Assembly (NCBI RefSeq): GCF_014203665.1 | Contig: NZ_JACHJN010000017.1 | Coordinates: forward strand, 1 to 64,000 | Direction of reading: 5' to 3' | Length of the DNA stretch: 64,000 nt | Origin: Saccharothrix tamanrassetensis | GTDB lineage: Bacteria > Actinomycetota > Actinomycetes > Mycobacteriales > Pseudonocardiaceae | Shown: positions 1 through 9,178 of the stretch, one piece after another | How positions within the stretch are numbered: the stretch's first letter is position 1 | How the letters are laid out: each line of letters starts with the position of its first letter | Notes under the pieces: generated by a model | The model's database searches: none | What the model was told of the DNA's origin: nothing | The model's input: only the letters and a program-made list of their open reading frames with translations | Program-made: the position numbers and the translations under genes

Positions 1-180
<180 letters not shown>

Positions 181-184
181 ACCG

Positions 185-925
185 CTACCGGCCGGTGAAG
201 CCCATCTCGCCCAGGATCTCGGCGAGCATCGAGTCGAACATCGGCTCGGGGTTGGACATCGCGAACGGGAAGCGGCCGAACACCTCCAGCGCCACGTGCC
301 CGTAGAGCCGGACCCAGGACTGGGTGATGTGGTAGACCGCGCTGAGCGGCAGCAGGTCGTCGTCCGCCGGCACGCCGCGCGCGTTCACCGTGTCCACCAG
401 GACGCGCTGGAACACCTCCAGGTCGGCGTGCAGGCTCTCCGGCACGTCCGGCGGTCCGGGCTCGGGCGCCGGGTGGCCGGCGATCAGCCGCCCGGCGACC
501 TCCAGGAACACCCGGCCGAACTGGTCGCCGACCTGGTGCCGGTCGTCCGGTCCGCACCCGCCCAGCGTGGTCTCGGTGGACGCGAACACCAGCGCGAACT
601 CCTGCGGGTGCGCGAGCGCCCACCGCCGGAAGCCCCGGCACACCGCGTAGACCTGCTCGGTCACGTCGTCGGACGGGATGCGGGCCAGGTCGGCGTCCAG
701 CTCGCGGGCGAGGTCGGTGCAGATGTCGTCGGCGAGCTGGTGCAGCAGGTCCTCGCGCGAGTCGTAGTACCGGTACAGCGCCGGAGCGGTGATGCCGAGC
801 TCCCGGGCGATGGCACGCAAGGTGACCGCGTCCCGGCCGCGCGCCACGAGCAGGGCACGCGCCTGCCGCCGGATGTCACGCTCCGTCTCGGCACGTAGCC
901 GCTCACGGCGGGTGGCTTCGGTCAT
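185..925 (-). CDS. TetR family transcriptional regulator, probable repressor of the divergent MMPL transporter
   Basis: A 246-aa DNA-binding regulator. The N-terminal helix-turn-helix lies at about residues 15-62 (LRAIARELGITAPALYRYY core, then a RDLL-type recognition-helix end). The rest is an all-helical ligand domain of the type often fused to such HTHs (WHG-like). The ATG at 925 faces the MMPL gene at 1050, and two near-identical imperfect palindromes at 944-958 and 986-1000 fill the gap. This is the classic layout of a self-regulating TetR repressor that also controls an efflux pump. The ligand cannot be read from the sequence. Confidence 0.88.
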   Translation of the reverse strand: MTEATRRERLRAETERDIRRQARALLVARGRDAVTLRAIARELGITAPALYRYYDSREDLLHQLADDICTDLARELDADLARIPSDDVTEQVYAVCRGFRRWALAHPQEFALVFASTETTLGGCGPDDRHQVGDQFGRVFLEVAGRLIAGHPAPEPGPPDVPESLHADLEVFQRVLVDTVNARGVPADDDLLPLSAVYHITQSWVRLYGHVALEVFGRFPFAMSNPEPMFDSMLAEILGEMGFTGR

Positions 926-943
926 ATGTCACCCCATCGGGTT

Positions 944-1000
944 GTAAACGGTGTTCACCGCGCGTACGGTCGGCCACAGAATTCAGTGAACGGTGTTTAC
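944..1000. promoter_or_regulatory. Pair of TetR-type operators in the tetR/MMPL divergent promoter
   Basis: GTAAAC-GGT-GTTCAC (944-958) and GTGAAC-GGT-GTTTAC (986-1000) have 6-base arms around the same GGT centre, and one is the mirror image of the other. Their centres are 42 bp apart, exactly four DNA turns at 10.5 bp/turn, so two dimers would sit on the same face. Binding by the 185-925 product is inferred from position. Confidence 0.7.
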
Positions 1001-1049
1001 AGAGTTGACGCCATTCAGGCCACCGTAACGCACCTGCCTGGGAGGACGC

Positions 1050-3158
1050 GTGTTCGCGAAGTGGGGATCGCTGGCGTACCGCCGCCGGTGGGTGGTGTTG
1101 ATCGCGACGGTGGTGCTGGCGGTGGCCGGCGGCGTCTGGGGCCTCGGCGTGTTCGACAAGCTCAGCCAGGGCGGCTACGACGCGCCCTCCAGCGAGTCGG
1201 CGCGCGCGAACCAGGTCGCGCAGGAGGCGTTCGGCCGCCAGGGCGGTGACGTGGTCGTCGTCTACGACACGGTCGACCCGGCCCAGCTGCAGAAGGTCTC
1301 CACCCAGCTCGCCGGTCTGCCGACCGACGCGGTGCTCCAGGTGCAGCCGCCGTTCCCGTCGCCGGAGGCGGGCAAGTCGCTGGTCTCCATCACGCTGCGC
1401 GGCGCGGACTCCAACACGCACGTCAAGCAGTACGAGCAGATCGTCGACCGGCTGCACGTCGACGGGTTGTCCGAGCAGGTCGGCGGGCTGGTGCCGACCC
1501 AGAAGGCGATCAACGACATGTCGGCGTCCGACCTGACCAAGGCCGAGGCGGTGTCGCTGCCGATCGTGCTGGTGCTGCTGGTGATCATCTTCGGCGGGCT
1601 GGTCGCCGCGTCGCTGCCGGTGGTGGTCGGCGGCCTCGCCATCATGGGGTCGCTCGGCGTGCTGCACGCGATCTCGCTCGGCGCGGAGGTGAACTCGTTC
1701 GCCGTCAACGTGGCCAGCCTGCTCGGCCTCGGCATGGCGATCGACTACGGGCTGTTCATGGTCGGCCGGTTCCGGGAGGAGCTGGCCGCCGGCCGCGGCA
1801 CCGCCGACGCGGTGCGGCGGACCGTGATGTCGGCCGGCCGCACGGTGGTGTTCTCGGCGACCCTGCTGGTGATCGCGCTGTCCGGGCTGCTGCTGTTCCC
1901 GCACGGCTTCCTGAAGTCCCTCAGCTACGGCGGCATGTCGGCGGTCGCCATCGCCGCGCTGGTGTCGCTGACCCTGCTGCCCGCGCTGCTCGGCATCCTC
2001 GGGCACCGCGTGGACAAGCTCGCCATGCCGTGGCGCAAGGGCCGGGGCGCGCCGTCCGAGCGGGGCTGGCGGAAGCTGGCCGGCCGGGTGATGAAGCGGC
2101 CGGTGCTGTTCGTGGTGCCGATCGTGGCCGTGCTGCTGGCGCTGGGCGCGCCGTTCCTCGGCGTGAAGTTCGGCGAGGTCAGCGAGAAGGTGCTGCCCGA
2201 GGGCAACTCCGTGCGGGTGGCCGCCGAGACCATCAACGAGGACTTCGCGGGCTTGGCGACCGGCGGCTTCAAGATCGTGGTCACCGGTGACCCGTCGCCC
2301 GCCGACGTGCAGGCGTTCCTGACCGAGGTCGGGGACGTGCCGGGCGTCGGCGAGACGCGGATCGCCGCCGAGCCGAAGAACGGCGTGTGGCTGCTCAACG
2401 CCGGTTTGGAGCACGACCAGCTCAGCGACGAGTCCAAGCAGGCCCTCCGGGACGTCCGGGCGCTGGCCCCACCGGGGTCGTCCGAGGTGCTGGTCGGCGG
2501 CAGCACGGCGATGGTGTCGGACAGCCTCGAAGCGATCAAGGACAAGCTGCCCTGGATGGTGCTGCTGCTGGTCGGCGCGACGTTCGTGCTGATGTTCCTG
2601 GCGTTCGGGTCGATCCTGCTGCCGATCAAGGCGGTCGTGGTCAGCGCGCTGTCGCTGTCCGCCACGTTCGGCGTGCTGGTCTGGGTGTTCCAGGACGGTC
2701 ACGGCGCCTCGCTGCTCAACGTCACGCCCGCTCCGCTGGAGTCCGGGATCGTGGTGCTGATGGCGGCCATGGTGTTCGGGCTGTCCACGGACTACGAGGT
2801 GTTCCTGCTGTCCCGGATGGTGGAGGCGCGCGGCCGGGGCGCGTCCACCGAGGAGGCCGTCACGGCGGGGCTGGCCAAGACCGGCCGGGTGATCACGGCC
2901 GCCGCGCTGCTGCTCATCGTGGTGACCGGCGCGTTCGCGTTCTCGCAGATCACCATGATGCGGTTCGTCGGCGTCGGCATGATCCTGGCGCTGGCGCTGG
3001 ACGCCACCGTGGTCCGGATGCTGCTGGTGCCGGCCGTGCTGAAGCTGCTCGGCGACGCGGCCTGGTGGGCGCCGGGACCGCTGCGGCGGATCCAGGAGCG
3101 GATGGCGATCCACGAGGGAGCCCCGGCCGAAGAGCAGAAGGTGCCCGCCCGCGTCTAG
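1050..3158 (+). CDS. MMPL family RND transporter
   Basis: A 702-aa inner-membrane exporter of the MMPL branch of the RND superfamily; actinobacterial members move lipids or hydrophobic small molecules using proton motive force. It has the twofold layout: one TM near residue 15, a soluble loop to about 165, a TM block at 165-330, TM near 355, a second loop, and a TM block at about 505-670. The Asp-Tyr pairs expected for proton relay are present at D232/Y233 and D581/Y582. The GTG at 1050 has GGAGG at 1041-1045. The stop overlaps the stop of the convergent propeller gene (CTAG). Substrate unknown. Confidence 0.92.
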   Translation: MFAKWGSLAYRRRWVVLIATVVLAVAGGVWGLGVFDKLSQGGYDAPSSESARANQVAQEAFGRQGGDVVVVYDTVDPAQLQKVSTQLAGLPTDAVLQVQPPFPSPEAGKSLVSITLRGADSNTHVKQYEQIVDRLHVDGLSEQVGGLVPTQKAINDMSASDLTKAEAVSLPIVLVLLVIIFGGLVAASLPVVVGGLAIMGSLGVLHAISLGAEVNSFAVNVASLLGLGMAIDYGLFMVGRFREELAAGRGTADAVRRTVMSAGRTVVFSATLLVIALSGLLLFPHGFLKSLSYGGMSAVAIAALVSLTLLPALLGILGHRVDKLAMPWRKGRGAPSERGWRKLAGRVMKRPVLFVVPIVAVLLALGAPFLGVKFGEVSEKVLPEGNSVRVAAETINEDFAGLATGGFKIVVTGDPSPADVQAFLTEVGDVPGVGETRIAAEPKNGVWLLNAGLEHDQLSDESKQALRDVRALAPPGSSEVLVGGSTAMVSDSLEAIKDKLPWMVLLLVGATFVLMFLAFGSILLPIKAVVVSALSLSATFGVLVWVFQDGHGASLLNVTPAPLESGIVVLMAAMVFGLSTDYEVFLLSRMVEARGRGASTEEAVTAGLAKTGRVITAAALLLIVVTGAFAFSQITMMRFVGVGMILALALDATVVRMLLVPAVLKLLGDAAWWAPGPLRRIQERMAIHEGAPAEEQKVPARV

Positions 3159-4153
3159 CCGACGGGGCGGTCGAACGCGATGGCCGTGGCCTCGAAGCCG
3201 CGGCCGTCGTCGTTCAGGCCGCTGAGGTGGAACGTGTCCACGACCGAGTCGTCCGTGCTGTCCAGCACGACCGCCTTCTTGCCCGCGGCGAGGAACACCC
3301 GCCGGTCGCCGGGCGCGATGGCCAGGCTCTTCACCGCGAGCTTGAGCTTGCGGCCGGTGCGGGTGGTGGTGTCCAGCCGGGCGACGCCGCGGTCCAGGGC
3401 TACGTAGACGCAGCGGCCGTCGGGCGTGACGGCGATGCTGCCCGCGCCCTTGCCGACCGGGGCGGACCAGCCGACCCGGCGGCTCCGGGTGTCGATCGCG
3501 TGCACCGTGCCCGCCTCGTCGGGCAGGTTCAGCGAGCTGACGTAGACCTCGCCGCCGTCCGGGCTGATCGCGACCTGCTGCGGCAGGCCGCCGACGGTGA
3601 CGGTGGTGATCACGGTGGCGGACTTGGTGTCCAGCACGCTGACCGTGCCGTCGCCGGTGTTGGCGACGTAGAGCTCCGCGCCGTCCGGGGTGACCGCGAT
3701 GCCCTGCGGCTGGTTGCCCACCTTGATCGCCGCGATCAGCCGGAAGGGGTTCGGCTGGATCACCGCGACCACGCCGCTCCCGGTGACGTACAGGCGTTCG
3801 CCGTCCGGCCGCAGCACGGCCTGGGCCAGCTGCACGCCGGTCTGGATGCGCCCCACCACGCCCGCGCCTGGATCGACCGCGGTCACCACGCCCGACCGGC
3901 CGTTGACCACGTAGACCCGCCTGCCGTCCGGCGCGACGGCGGCGCCCGTGGTCAACGCGCCGGTGTCGTCGTGGGCCAGGATGGTGCCGTCCGAGGTGTC
4001 CAACACCTGCACCTGCCCGCTGCGGGCGATCACGTAGGCGCGCGGTGCGACCGTGTCGGCGGCGGTGAGGACGGTGGAGGTCGGGGTCAGGGCGGCGACC
4101 GCCGAGCAGACCAGCAGCGCCGCGGCGGCGAGGGCGGCTCGACGTGGGGACAT
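3155..4153 (-). CDS. Secreted YVTN-type beta-propeller protein
   Basis: A 332-aa protein with an N-terminal signal sequence (RR followed by an Ala/Leu-rich core at residues 4-25), then about six blades of 40-45 residues carrying recurring PDG..VYV.N..., LYVANTGDGTVSVLD and VAISPDGGEVYVS motifs. These are typical of the YVTN/lactonase-like beta-propeller family, which act as extracellular binding scaffolds or lactonases. The ATG at 4153 is chosen because it directly precedes the signal peptide; longer in-frame extensions are Arg-rich and have no family character. No enzymatic residues can be assigned. Confidence 0.78.
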   Translation of the reverse strand: MSPRRAALAAAALLVCSAVAALTPTSTVLTAADTVAPRAYVIARSGQVQVLDTSDGTILAHDDTGALTTGAAVAPDGRRVYVVNGRSGVVTAVDPGAGVVGRIQTGVQLAQAVLRPDGERLYVTGSGVVAVIQPNPFRLIAAIKVGNQPQGIAVTPDGAELYVANTGDGTVSVLDTKSATVITTVTVGGLPQQVAISPDGGEVYVSSLNLPDEAGTVHAIDTRSRRVGWSAPVGKGAGSIAVTPDGRCVYVALDRGVARLDTTTRTGRKLKLAVKSLAIAPGDRRVFLAAGKKAVVLDSTDDSVVDTFHLSGLNDDGRGFEATAIAFDRPVG

Positions 4154-4332
4154 GGCCGAATGGGAGCACTTCCCGGTGGCGGCGTTCCACTTCGGTCCTA
4201 CCGTCGAGTGGATTCTTCGCCGGACCGGGTGAGGGCTTCGACGGGTGCGGTGGCAGGTGGCCTGCCGCCCGCGACGGCGGGGCGGGCGGCGGCGCGCCGT
4301 GGTGTGCCCGGCGCCGGTCGCTCGGGGGGCGA

Positions 4333-4379
4333 AACGACCGACGCCGGACCCCTGCCGGTGCGCTGCACCGGTGGTCGTT
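4333..4379 (-). terminator. Candidate terminator for the DUF2339 gene
   Basis: A perfect inner hairpin CCGGTGC-gct-GCACCGG (4355-4371) lies inside outer arms AACGACC/GGTCGTT (4333-4339 and 4373-4379). It is 65-110 bp downstream of the DUF2339 stop on the minus strand. There is no U-run, which is common for actinobacterial terminators. The rest of 4154-4443 shows no gene. Confidence 0.4.
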
Positions 4380-4443
4380 CCCCGACGACGTAGAACTACC
4401 ACCAGGTTGACGCAAGGCGGGGCGTTTTGGATCCCGAGAGCTA

Positions 4444-6600
4444 CTAATTAGCCGAAATTCGTCGTGTTGCCACCAACTTGGCGTAACGCGTGCCCGCCGT
4501 CAGGAGGACCAGGCCCGCGCCGATGAACGCGATTACCCGCGCGATGCCGTCCAATCGGGCCAGGTCGAACAGCAGCAACTTGGCCACCGCGGCTCCGACC
4601 AGCACCAATCCGGCCACGCGGAGTGATCGGACGTCGATTCCCCGGACCAGCAGGACCAGTGCGGCGACCGTCCAGGACACCGTCACGATCGAGTGGCCGA
4701 AGACAAATCCGGTCACGCTCTGTGACACCAGCAGGGCGCCGCACAGCACCACCCCGGCCGCCGCGTACAGCACGACCAGTCCGATCCCGATCCACGGCAG
4801 CGGATGGCGGCCGAGCACGTCGAGCCGCACCGCCGCCCACGGCAGCGCGATGGCCAGCAGGCCGAGGACCAGCGCGGTCAGCAGCCCGGCCACCAGAGCA
4901 CCGTCGCTCACCAGCCGCCACGGCTGCTGCAGCAGCAGGCGCGGCGGAACGGCGTCCTCGACCGTCATCACGAACCCGAACGCGCCGAACACCACCGACC
5001 CGATCAGCGGTCCCCGCGACCGGAGCTGCCTGGCCAGGAACGCGAGCACGAGCGCTTCGGCCAGCACGATCGCGGCCCGGGTGCTGCCTTCCAGCACGAT
5101 CGCGGTGCTCACGAACAGCGCGAACACCCCCACACCGCCCACGCCGGCGGTGAACGCGGTCGGCAGGTCCCGCCGCCCGACCGCCCACAGCGCCAGCATC
5201 ATCACCGCGATGACCCCGGCCAGGCCGGCGGCCCAGTACTTGTCCAGCACGACGGTGGTGAGCAGCGCGGGCATCGGCGACCCGACGGCGAGGCCCAGCG
5301 CGGTCACATCGCCGGGTCGGACCCGGACGGTCAGCACGGCCGCCGCCACGCCCACCACGGCGGCGAGCAGCGCGACCCCGGACAGGACGCGCGGGTCGTC
5401 GGTCCGGCCGATGGTGAGGATGGTGGCCAACAGGGGCGGGACGCCGGCCGTGACGGCGAGCGAAGGCCAGTCCCGCTTGAGGTGGATCGGGCTCGCGGCC
5501 AGCTTGAGCACCAGCAGGAACGCCACCAGCAGCGGCGTGAAGCCCTCGGTCAGGATCGGCGCGCACACCGCGCAGGCGCCCACCACACCGATCGCGAACG
5601 CGGCCGAGTCCCACCTCATGGCGAGCAGGAGCCCGGCGGCGGCGACCACCAGCCCCGCCGCCAGACCGCCGCCTTCGGGCAGGTAGGAGTAGATCGAGGT
5701 GGCCGCGACGACGTCCAGGTAGAGGACCGCGAAGCCGGTGGCGGCCACCGCGAACGCCCCGGTGCGGGACGTTTCGCTGCGGTGCAGCCGAAGCGCGATG
5801 CCGACCAGGGCCGCGCCGAGCACCGCGCCGCCGACCACCCGGGGCAGCGGGCCGAGGTAGCCGCGCTGCACGGCGAGGATCAGCAGCAGGACGACACCCA
5901 GCAGCGTGACCGCGCCACCGACCCAGGCCAGCAGCTTGCTGCCCGCGCCCGGTTGGCTGAGGCGGTCGAAGAGGGAGGGGCCTTGGGGCTGCGGTGTCAC
6001 CGGGTGCGCTGCCCACGGGGCCTGCTGCGGTGGCGGGGGTCCGTGCCAGCCGTGCCACGCGGCGTCGGGCTGGGCGGGGTTGGGCCGGACGGGATTGGCC
6101 TGAGTCGGGTTGGGCTGGGCGGGGTTGGGCTGGGCGGGGTTGGGCTGGGCGGGGTTGGGCTGAGCCGGGTGCTGGGCGGGGTTGGGCCGTGCCGGGTTGG
6201 GCTGGGCGAACGCGGCCTGCTGCCCGTAGGCGGGCGTGGACGGACCTCGCTGTGCGCCCTGTTGACCCGCGCCCTTCTGTTGAGTCGCGCCCTGTTGACT
6301 CGCGCTCTGCTGACCTGCGCCCTGCTGACCCGCGCTCTGCTGACTCGCGCTCTGCTGACTCGCGCCCTGGGCGGTCGGGCCGGTCTGCTCGGAGGCGTGC
6401 GGCGCGGCCTCGGCCGGTGCGGTCTCCGCCTGCGCGGCTGCCGAGCGGGCGGCGGCGACGCGGGCGGCCACCGTGGCGGCGGAATCCTTCGTCGGCACGG
6501 CCGTGCCGACGTTCCTCAGCTCCAGGCCGACCGCCTCCAGGCGGCGACCCAGGTGGCCGAGTTCGTCTGCCAGCCGTATCAGGGGGTCCTGTCCAGTCAT
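4444..6600 (-). CDS. DUF2339 family polytopic membrane protein with Pro/Gln repeat linker
   Basis: A 718-aa protein. Residues 1-80 form a short coiled-coil-like Ala-rich head (LADELGHLGRRLEAVGLEL). Residues about 80-205 are low complexity, first QQ(S/G)A-type and then NPAQP pentapeptide repeats. From about residue 225 there are some 18-20 predicted TM helices to the C-terminus. The arrangement (soluble head, disordered linker, many TM helices) is that of DUF2339 proteins, whose function is unknown. The ATG at 6600 starts MTGQDPL; an in-frame ATG further upstream (about 6652) is possible. The linker is encoded by 15-bp tandem repeats and is likely length-variable. Confidence 0.8.
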   Translation of the reverse strand: MTGQDPLIRLADELGHLGRRLEAVGLELRNVGTAVPTKDSAATVAARVAAARSAAAQAETAPAEAAPHASEQTGPTAQGASQQSASQQSAGQQGAGQQSASQQGATQQKGAGQQGAQRGPSTPAYGQQAAFAQPNPARPNPAQHPAQPNPAQPNPAQPNPAQPNPTQANPVRPNPAQPDAAWHGWHGPPPPQQAPWAAHPVTPQPQGPSLFDRLSQPGAGSKLLAWVGGAVTLLGVVLLLILAVQRGYLGPLPRVVGGAVLGAALVGIALRLHRSETSRTGAFAVAATGFAVLYLDVVAATSIYSYLPEGGGLAAGLVVAAAGLLLAMRWDSAAFAIGVVGACAVCAPILTEGFTPLLVAFLLVLKLAASPIHLKRDWPSLAVTAGVPPLLATILTIGRTDDPRVLSGVALLAAVVGVAAAVLTVRVRPGDVTALGLAVGSPMPALLTTVVLDKYWAAGLAGVIAVMMLALWAVGRRDLPTAFTAGVGGVGVFALFVSTAIVLEGSTRAAIVLAEALVLAFLARQLRSRGPLIGSVVFGAFGFVMTVEDAVPPRLLLQQPWRLVSDGALVAGLLTALVLGLLAIALPWAAVRLDVLGRHPLPWIGIGLVVLYAAAGVVLCGALLVSQSVTGFVFGHSIVTVSWTVAALVLLVRGIDVRSLRVAGLVLVGAAVAKLLLFDLARLDGIARVIAFIGAGLVLLTAGTRYAKLVATRRISAN
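6068..6369 (-). repeat. Two in-frame 15-bp tandem repeat arrays in the DUF2339 gene
   Basis: 6068-6215 repeats a 15-bp unit (tgggcggggttgggc on the plus strand) encoding PAQPN; 6254-6369 repeats another 15-bp unit encoding QQSAS/QQGAG. Both keep frame, so expansion or contraction changes only linker length. Confidence 0.8.
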
Positions 6601-6690
6601 GCGGCCAGCCTCGCGCCACCCGGACGCGTCCGGAACCGTACCTCTACTCATGCCGCGTACCGAACAGGTCACGGCGCTGAATCGAGCAAC

Positions 6691-6738
6691 TTGACAGCGA
6701 CCCCTGTGTAACCGATTAACTGGCCCTGTAATCGATAC
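6691..6738 (+). promoter_or_regulatory. Candidate promoter/operator of the ribose operon
   Basis: TTGACA at 6691-6696 and GATTAA at 6714-6719 are 17 bp apart. The -10 lies inside a GTAACCGATTAAC element (6708-6720), and a related GTAATCGATAC element with a central ATCGAT palindrome follows at 6728-6738. A LacI-type repressor bound there would block the promoter, so autoregulation by the adjacent rbsR is likely. Confidence 0.5.
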
Positions 6739-6762
6739 CACGTGACCGAGGGGGTGCACAGC

Positions 6763-7746
6763 GTGACCACCATCAAGGACGTCGCGCAGCACGCCGGGGT
6801 CTCGACCGCGACCGTCTCCCGCGTCCTCAACGGCCACGCCGCGCCCACCCCGGAGACCCGCACCCGCGTCCTCGCCGCCGTCGACGAGCTCGGCTACCGC
6901 CCCAACGCGCTGGCCCGCTCGCTGCGCACCACCTCCACCAAGACCCTCGGCCTGGTGATCAGCGACCTGGTCAACCCGTTCTTCGCGGAGATCGCCCGCG
7001 CGGTCGAGGAAGAGGCCCGCGCGCACGGCTACTGCGTGATCGTGGCCAACGCCGACGAGAGCGCCGACCAGCAGGCCACCTACGTGCGCAACCTGCTGGA
7101 CCGCCGGGTCGACGGCCTGCTGGTCTGCCCCGCGACCGACGACCCGACGTGGATCGCCGAGGTCGACGCGAACGACGTCCCGCTGGTCCTGCTCGACCGC
7201 ACCGTCGAAGGCGCGACCTGCCCGGTGGTCCGCGCGGACGGCGCGCAAGCGCTTGCCGAACTCGCCGAAGTCCTCCGGGCCGCCGGTCACCGCCGGGTGG
7301 GCGTGATCGCCGGCCCGGCCGACACCAGCACCGGGCGGGAACGCCTGGAGCAGTTCGCCCGGGGCGGCCTGGACCTCGAGGTCGTGCACGGCGACTTCCG
7401 CCGGGACAGCGGCGCGCTCGCCGCCGCCGAACTGCTGTCCCGGGCCGACCGCCCCACCGCCCTGGTCGCGATGGACAACCTGATGGGCCTCGGCGCGCTG
7501 GAGGAACTCCGCCGGCGCGGCCTCAAGGTCCCCGACGACGTGGGGCTCGCGGTCTACGACGACCAGCCGTGGTTCCCGCTGCTCGACCCGCCGATCACGG
7601 TGGTCGCCCAGCCCACCGTGGAGATGGGCCGGGAGGCCGCGCGCAGCCTGCTGGAGCTGATCGCGGGCGCGCAGCCTGCCGACGTCCGGCTCACCGCGCG
7701 CCTGGTGGTGCGGGGTTCCTGCGGGGAGGCGACCGGTGCTGCTTAG
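6763..7746 (+). CDS. rbsR: LacI family transcriptional regulator of the ribose operon
   Basis: A 327-aa repressor. The LacI helix-turn-helix and hinge lie at residues 1-55 (MTTIKDVAQHAGVSTATVSR and RPNALARSL), followed by a periplasmic-binding-protein-like sensor domain. The GTG at 6763 is chosen because it begins the conserved TTIKDVA and has GAGGGGG 8 bases upstream; an upstream in-frame GTG at 6742 lacks a ribosome site. It overlaps rbsA by 11 bases and is the first gene of the operon, which implies local control by a sugar ligand, most likely ribose. The symbol rests on context. Confidence 0.85.
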   Translation: MTTIKDVAQHAGVSTATVSRVLNGHAAPTPETRTRVLAAVDELGYRPNALARSLRTTSTKTLGLVISDLVNPFFAEIARAVEEEARAHGYCVIVANADESADQQATYVRNLLDRRVDGLLVCPATDDPTWIAEVDANDVPLVLLDRTVEGATCPVVRADGAQALAELAEVLRAAGHRRVGVIAGPADTSTGRERLEQFARGGLDLEVVHGDFRRDSGALAAAELLSRADRPTALVAMDNLMGLGALEELRRRGLKVPDDVGLAVYDDQPWFPLLDPPITVVAQPTVEMGREAARSLLELIAGAQPADVRLTARLVVRGSCGEATGAA

Positions 7747-9178
7747 CGCCCGGAACATCACCAAGAGCTTCACCGGCGTCAAGGCGCTGGACGGGGTGGA
7801 CTTCGACGTCCGGCCCGGCGAGGTGCACGTGCTGCTCGGCGAGAACGGCGCGGGCAAGTCGACGCTGGTCAAGGTCCTGGCCGGGGTCCACTCGCCGGAC
7901 CGGGGCACGGTCGAACGGTCCGCCGGCACCCGGCTCGCGGTGATCCACCAGGAACTCACCCTGGTGCCCCGGCTGTCGGTGGCGGAGAACCTGTACCTGG
8001 GCCGCCCGCCCCGCCGGTTCGGAATTGTCGACAAAGCGCGAATGAGACAGGGCGCCAAACGCCTGCTGGACCGGGTCGGCTTGTCGGTCGACCCGGACAC
8101 GGCCGTGGAGGACCTCGGCATCGCGCAGCAGCAGATGGTCGAGATCGCCCGTGCGCTGGACCTGGACGCTCAGGTCCTGGTGCTGGACGAGCCCACCGCC
8201 GTGCTCACCGGCACGGAGACCGACCGGCTCCTCGACATCATGGCCGACCTGCGCGGCCAAGGAGTGGGCCTGGTGTTCATCACCCACCACCTGGACGAGA
8301 TCCGCCGCATCGCCGACCGGGTCACCGTCCTGCGCGACGGCCGCAGCGTCGGCGTCCTGCCGAGGGGCGCGAGCGTGCGGCGGATGATCGAGCTGATGGT
8401 CGGCCGCACCATCTCCGAGCAGTACCCCCGCCGCCGCCAGGACCCCGGCGAGGTGCTGCTCAAGGTCGACGGGCTGACCCGCGACGGCGCTTTCCACGAC
8501 GTCTCGTTCCACGTCCGCGCGGGCGAGGTCGTCGGTGTCGCGGGCCTGGTCGGCGCGGGTCGAACGGAGGTCGTGCGCGCGGCGTTCGGGGTGGACCGCT
8601 ACGACTCCGGCCGGGTCGAGGTCGCCGGCGAACCGGTCCCGCGGCACGACGTGCGGGCGGCGGTGCGGGCCGGCCTGGGGCTGGTGCCGGAGGACCGCAA
8701 GGGCCAGGGGCTGGTGCTGACGTCCACCGTCGGCGACAACCTCGGCCTGGTCACCCTGCGCTCGACCGCGCGAGCCGGCCTGGTCGACCGCAGGGGTCAG
8801 CGGGAACGCGCCCGCGGCATGGCCGAGGCGCTGCGGGTCAAGACCTCCGGCCTCGACCAGCCGGTCCGCGAGCTGTCCGGCGGCAACCAGCAGAAGGTCG
8901 TCATCGGCAAGTGGCTGCTGGCCGACCCGAAGGTGCTGGTGCTGGACGAGCCGACGCGCGGCGTGGACGTCGGCGCGAAGGTCGAGATCTACGAGCTGGT
9001 CAACCGGATGACCGCGGCCGGCCGCGCGGTGCTGCTGGTCTCGTCGGACCTGCCCGAGGTGATCGGGATGAGCGACCGGATCGTGGTGATGGCGCACGGC
9101 CGGGTCGCGGGCGAGTTGCCCGCCGGTACGACCCAGGACAAGGTGATGGCGTTGGCGGTTCAGGAGTTCCCGGCATGA
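7736..9178 (+). CDS. rbsA: Ribose-type sugar ABC transporter ATP-binding protein
   Basis: A 480-aa cytoplasmic ATPase with two fused ABC domains, as in RbsA/MglA/XylG. Domain 1 has Walker A GENGAGKST (residues about 37-45), a variant Q-rich signature region (LGIAQQQMVEIARAL) and Walker B VLVLDEPTAV. Domain 2 has the degenerate VGAGRTE P-loop typical of the second half and a good LSGGNQQKV signature with VLVLDEPTRG. The GTG at 7736 follows a GGGGAGG site and overlaps rbsR. It energises import through RbsC of sugar delivered by RbsB. Confidence 0.93.
   Translation: MLLSARNITKSFTGVKALDGVDFDVRPGEVHVLLGENGAGKSTLVKVLAGVHSPDRGTVERSAGTRLAVIHQELTLVPRLSVAENLYLGRPPRRFGIVDKARMRQGAKRLLDRVGLSVDPDTAVEDLGIAQQQMVEIARALDLDAQVLVLDEPTAVLTGTETDRLLDIMADLRGQGVGLVFITHHLDEIRRIADRVTVLRDGRSVGVLPRGASVRRMIELMVGRTISEQYPRRRQDPGEVLLKVDGLTRDGAFHDVSFHVRAGEVVGVAGLVGAGRTEVVRAAFGVDRYDSGRVEVAGEPVPRHDVRAAVRAGLGLVPEDRKGQGLVLTSTVGDNLGLVTLRSTARAGLVDRRGQRERARGMAEALRVKTSGLDQPVRELSGGNQQKVVIGKWLLADPKVLVLDEPTRGVDVGAKVEIYELVNRMTAAGRAVLLVSSDLPEVIGMSDRIVVMAHGRVAGELPAGTTQDKVMALAVQEFPA

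Noticed and set aside
903..4415. Open frame of 1170 codons antisense to the MMPL gene and through the propeller gene
   Set aside because: Arg/Gly/His-rich composition with no domain; it overlaps two clear genes and arises from GC-rich codon use.
4444..8121. Longer DUF2339 product reading back through rbsR and rbsA
   Set aside because: The extension runs antisense to clear rbs genes; the family head starts at the ATG at 6600.
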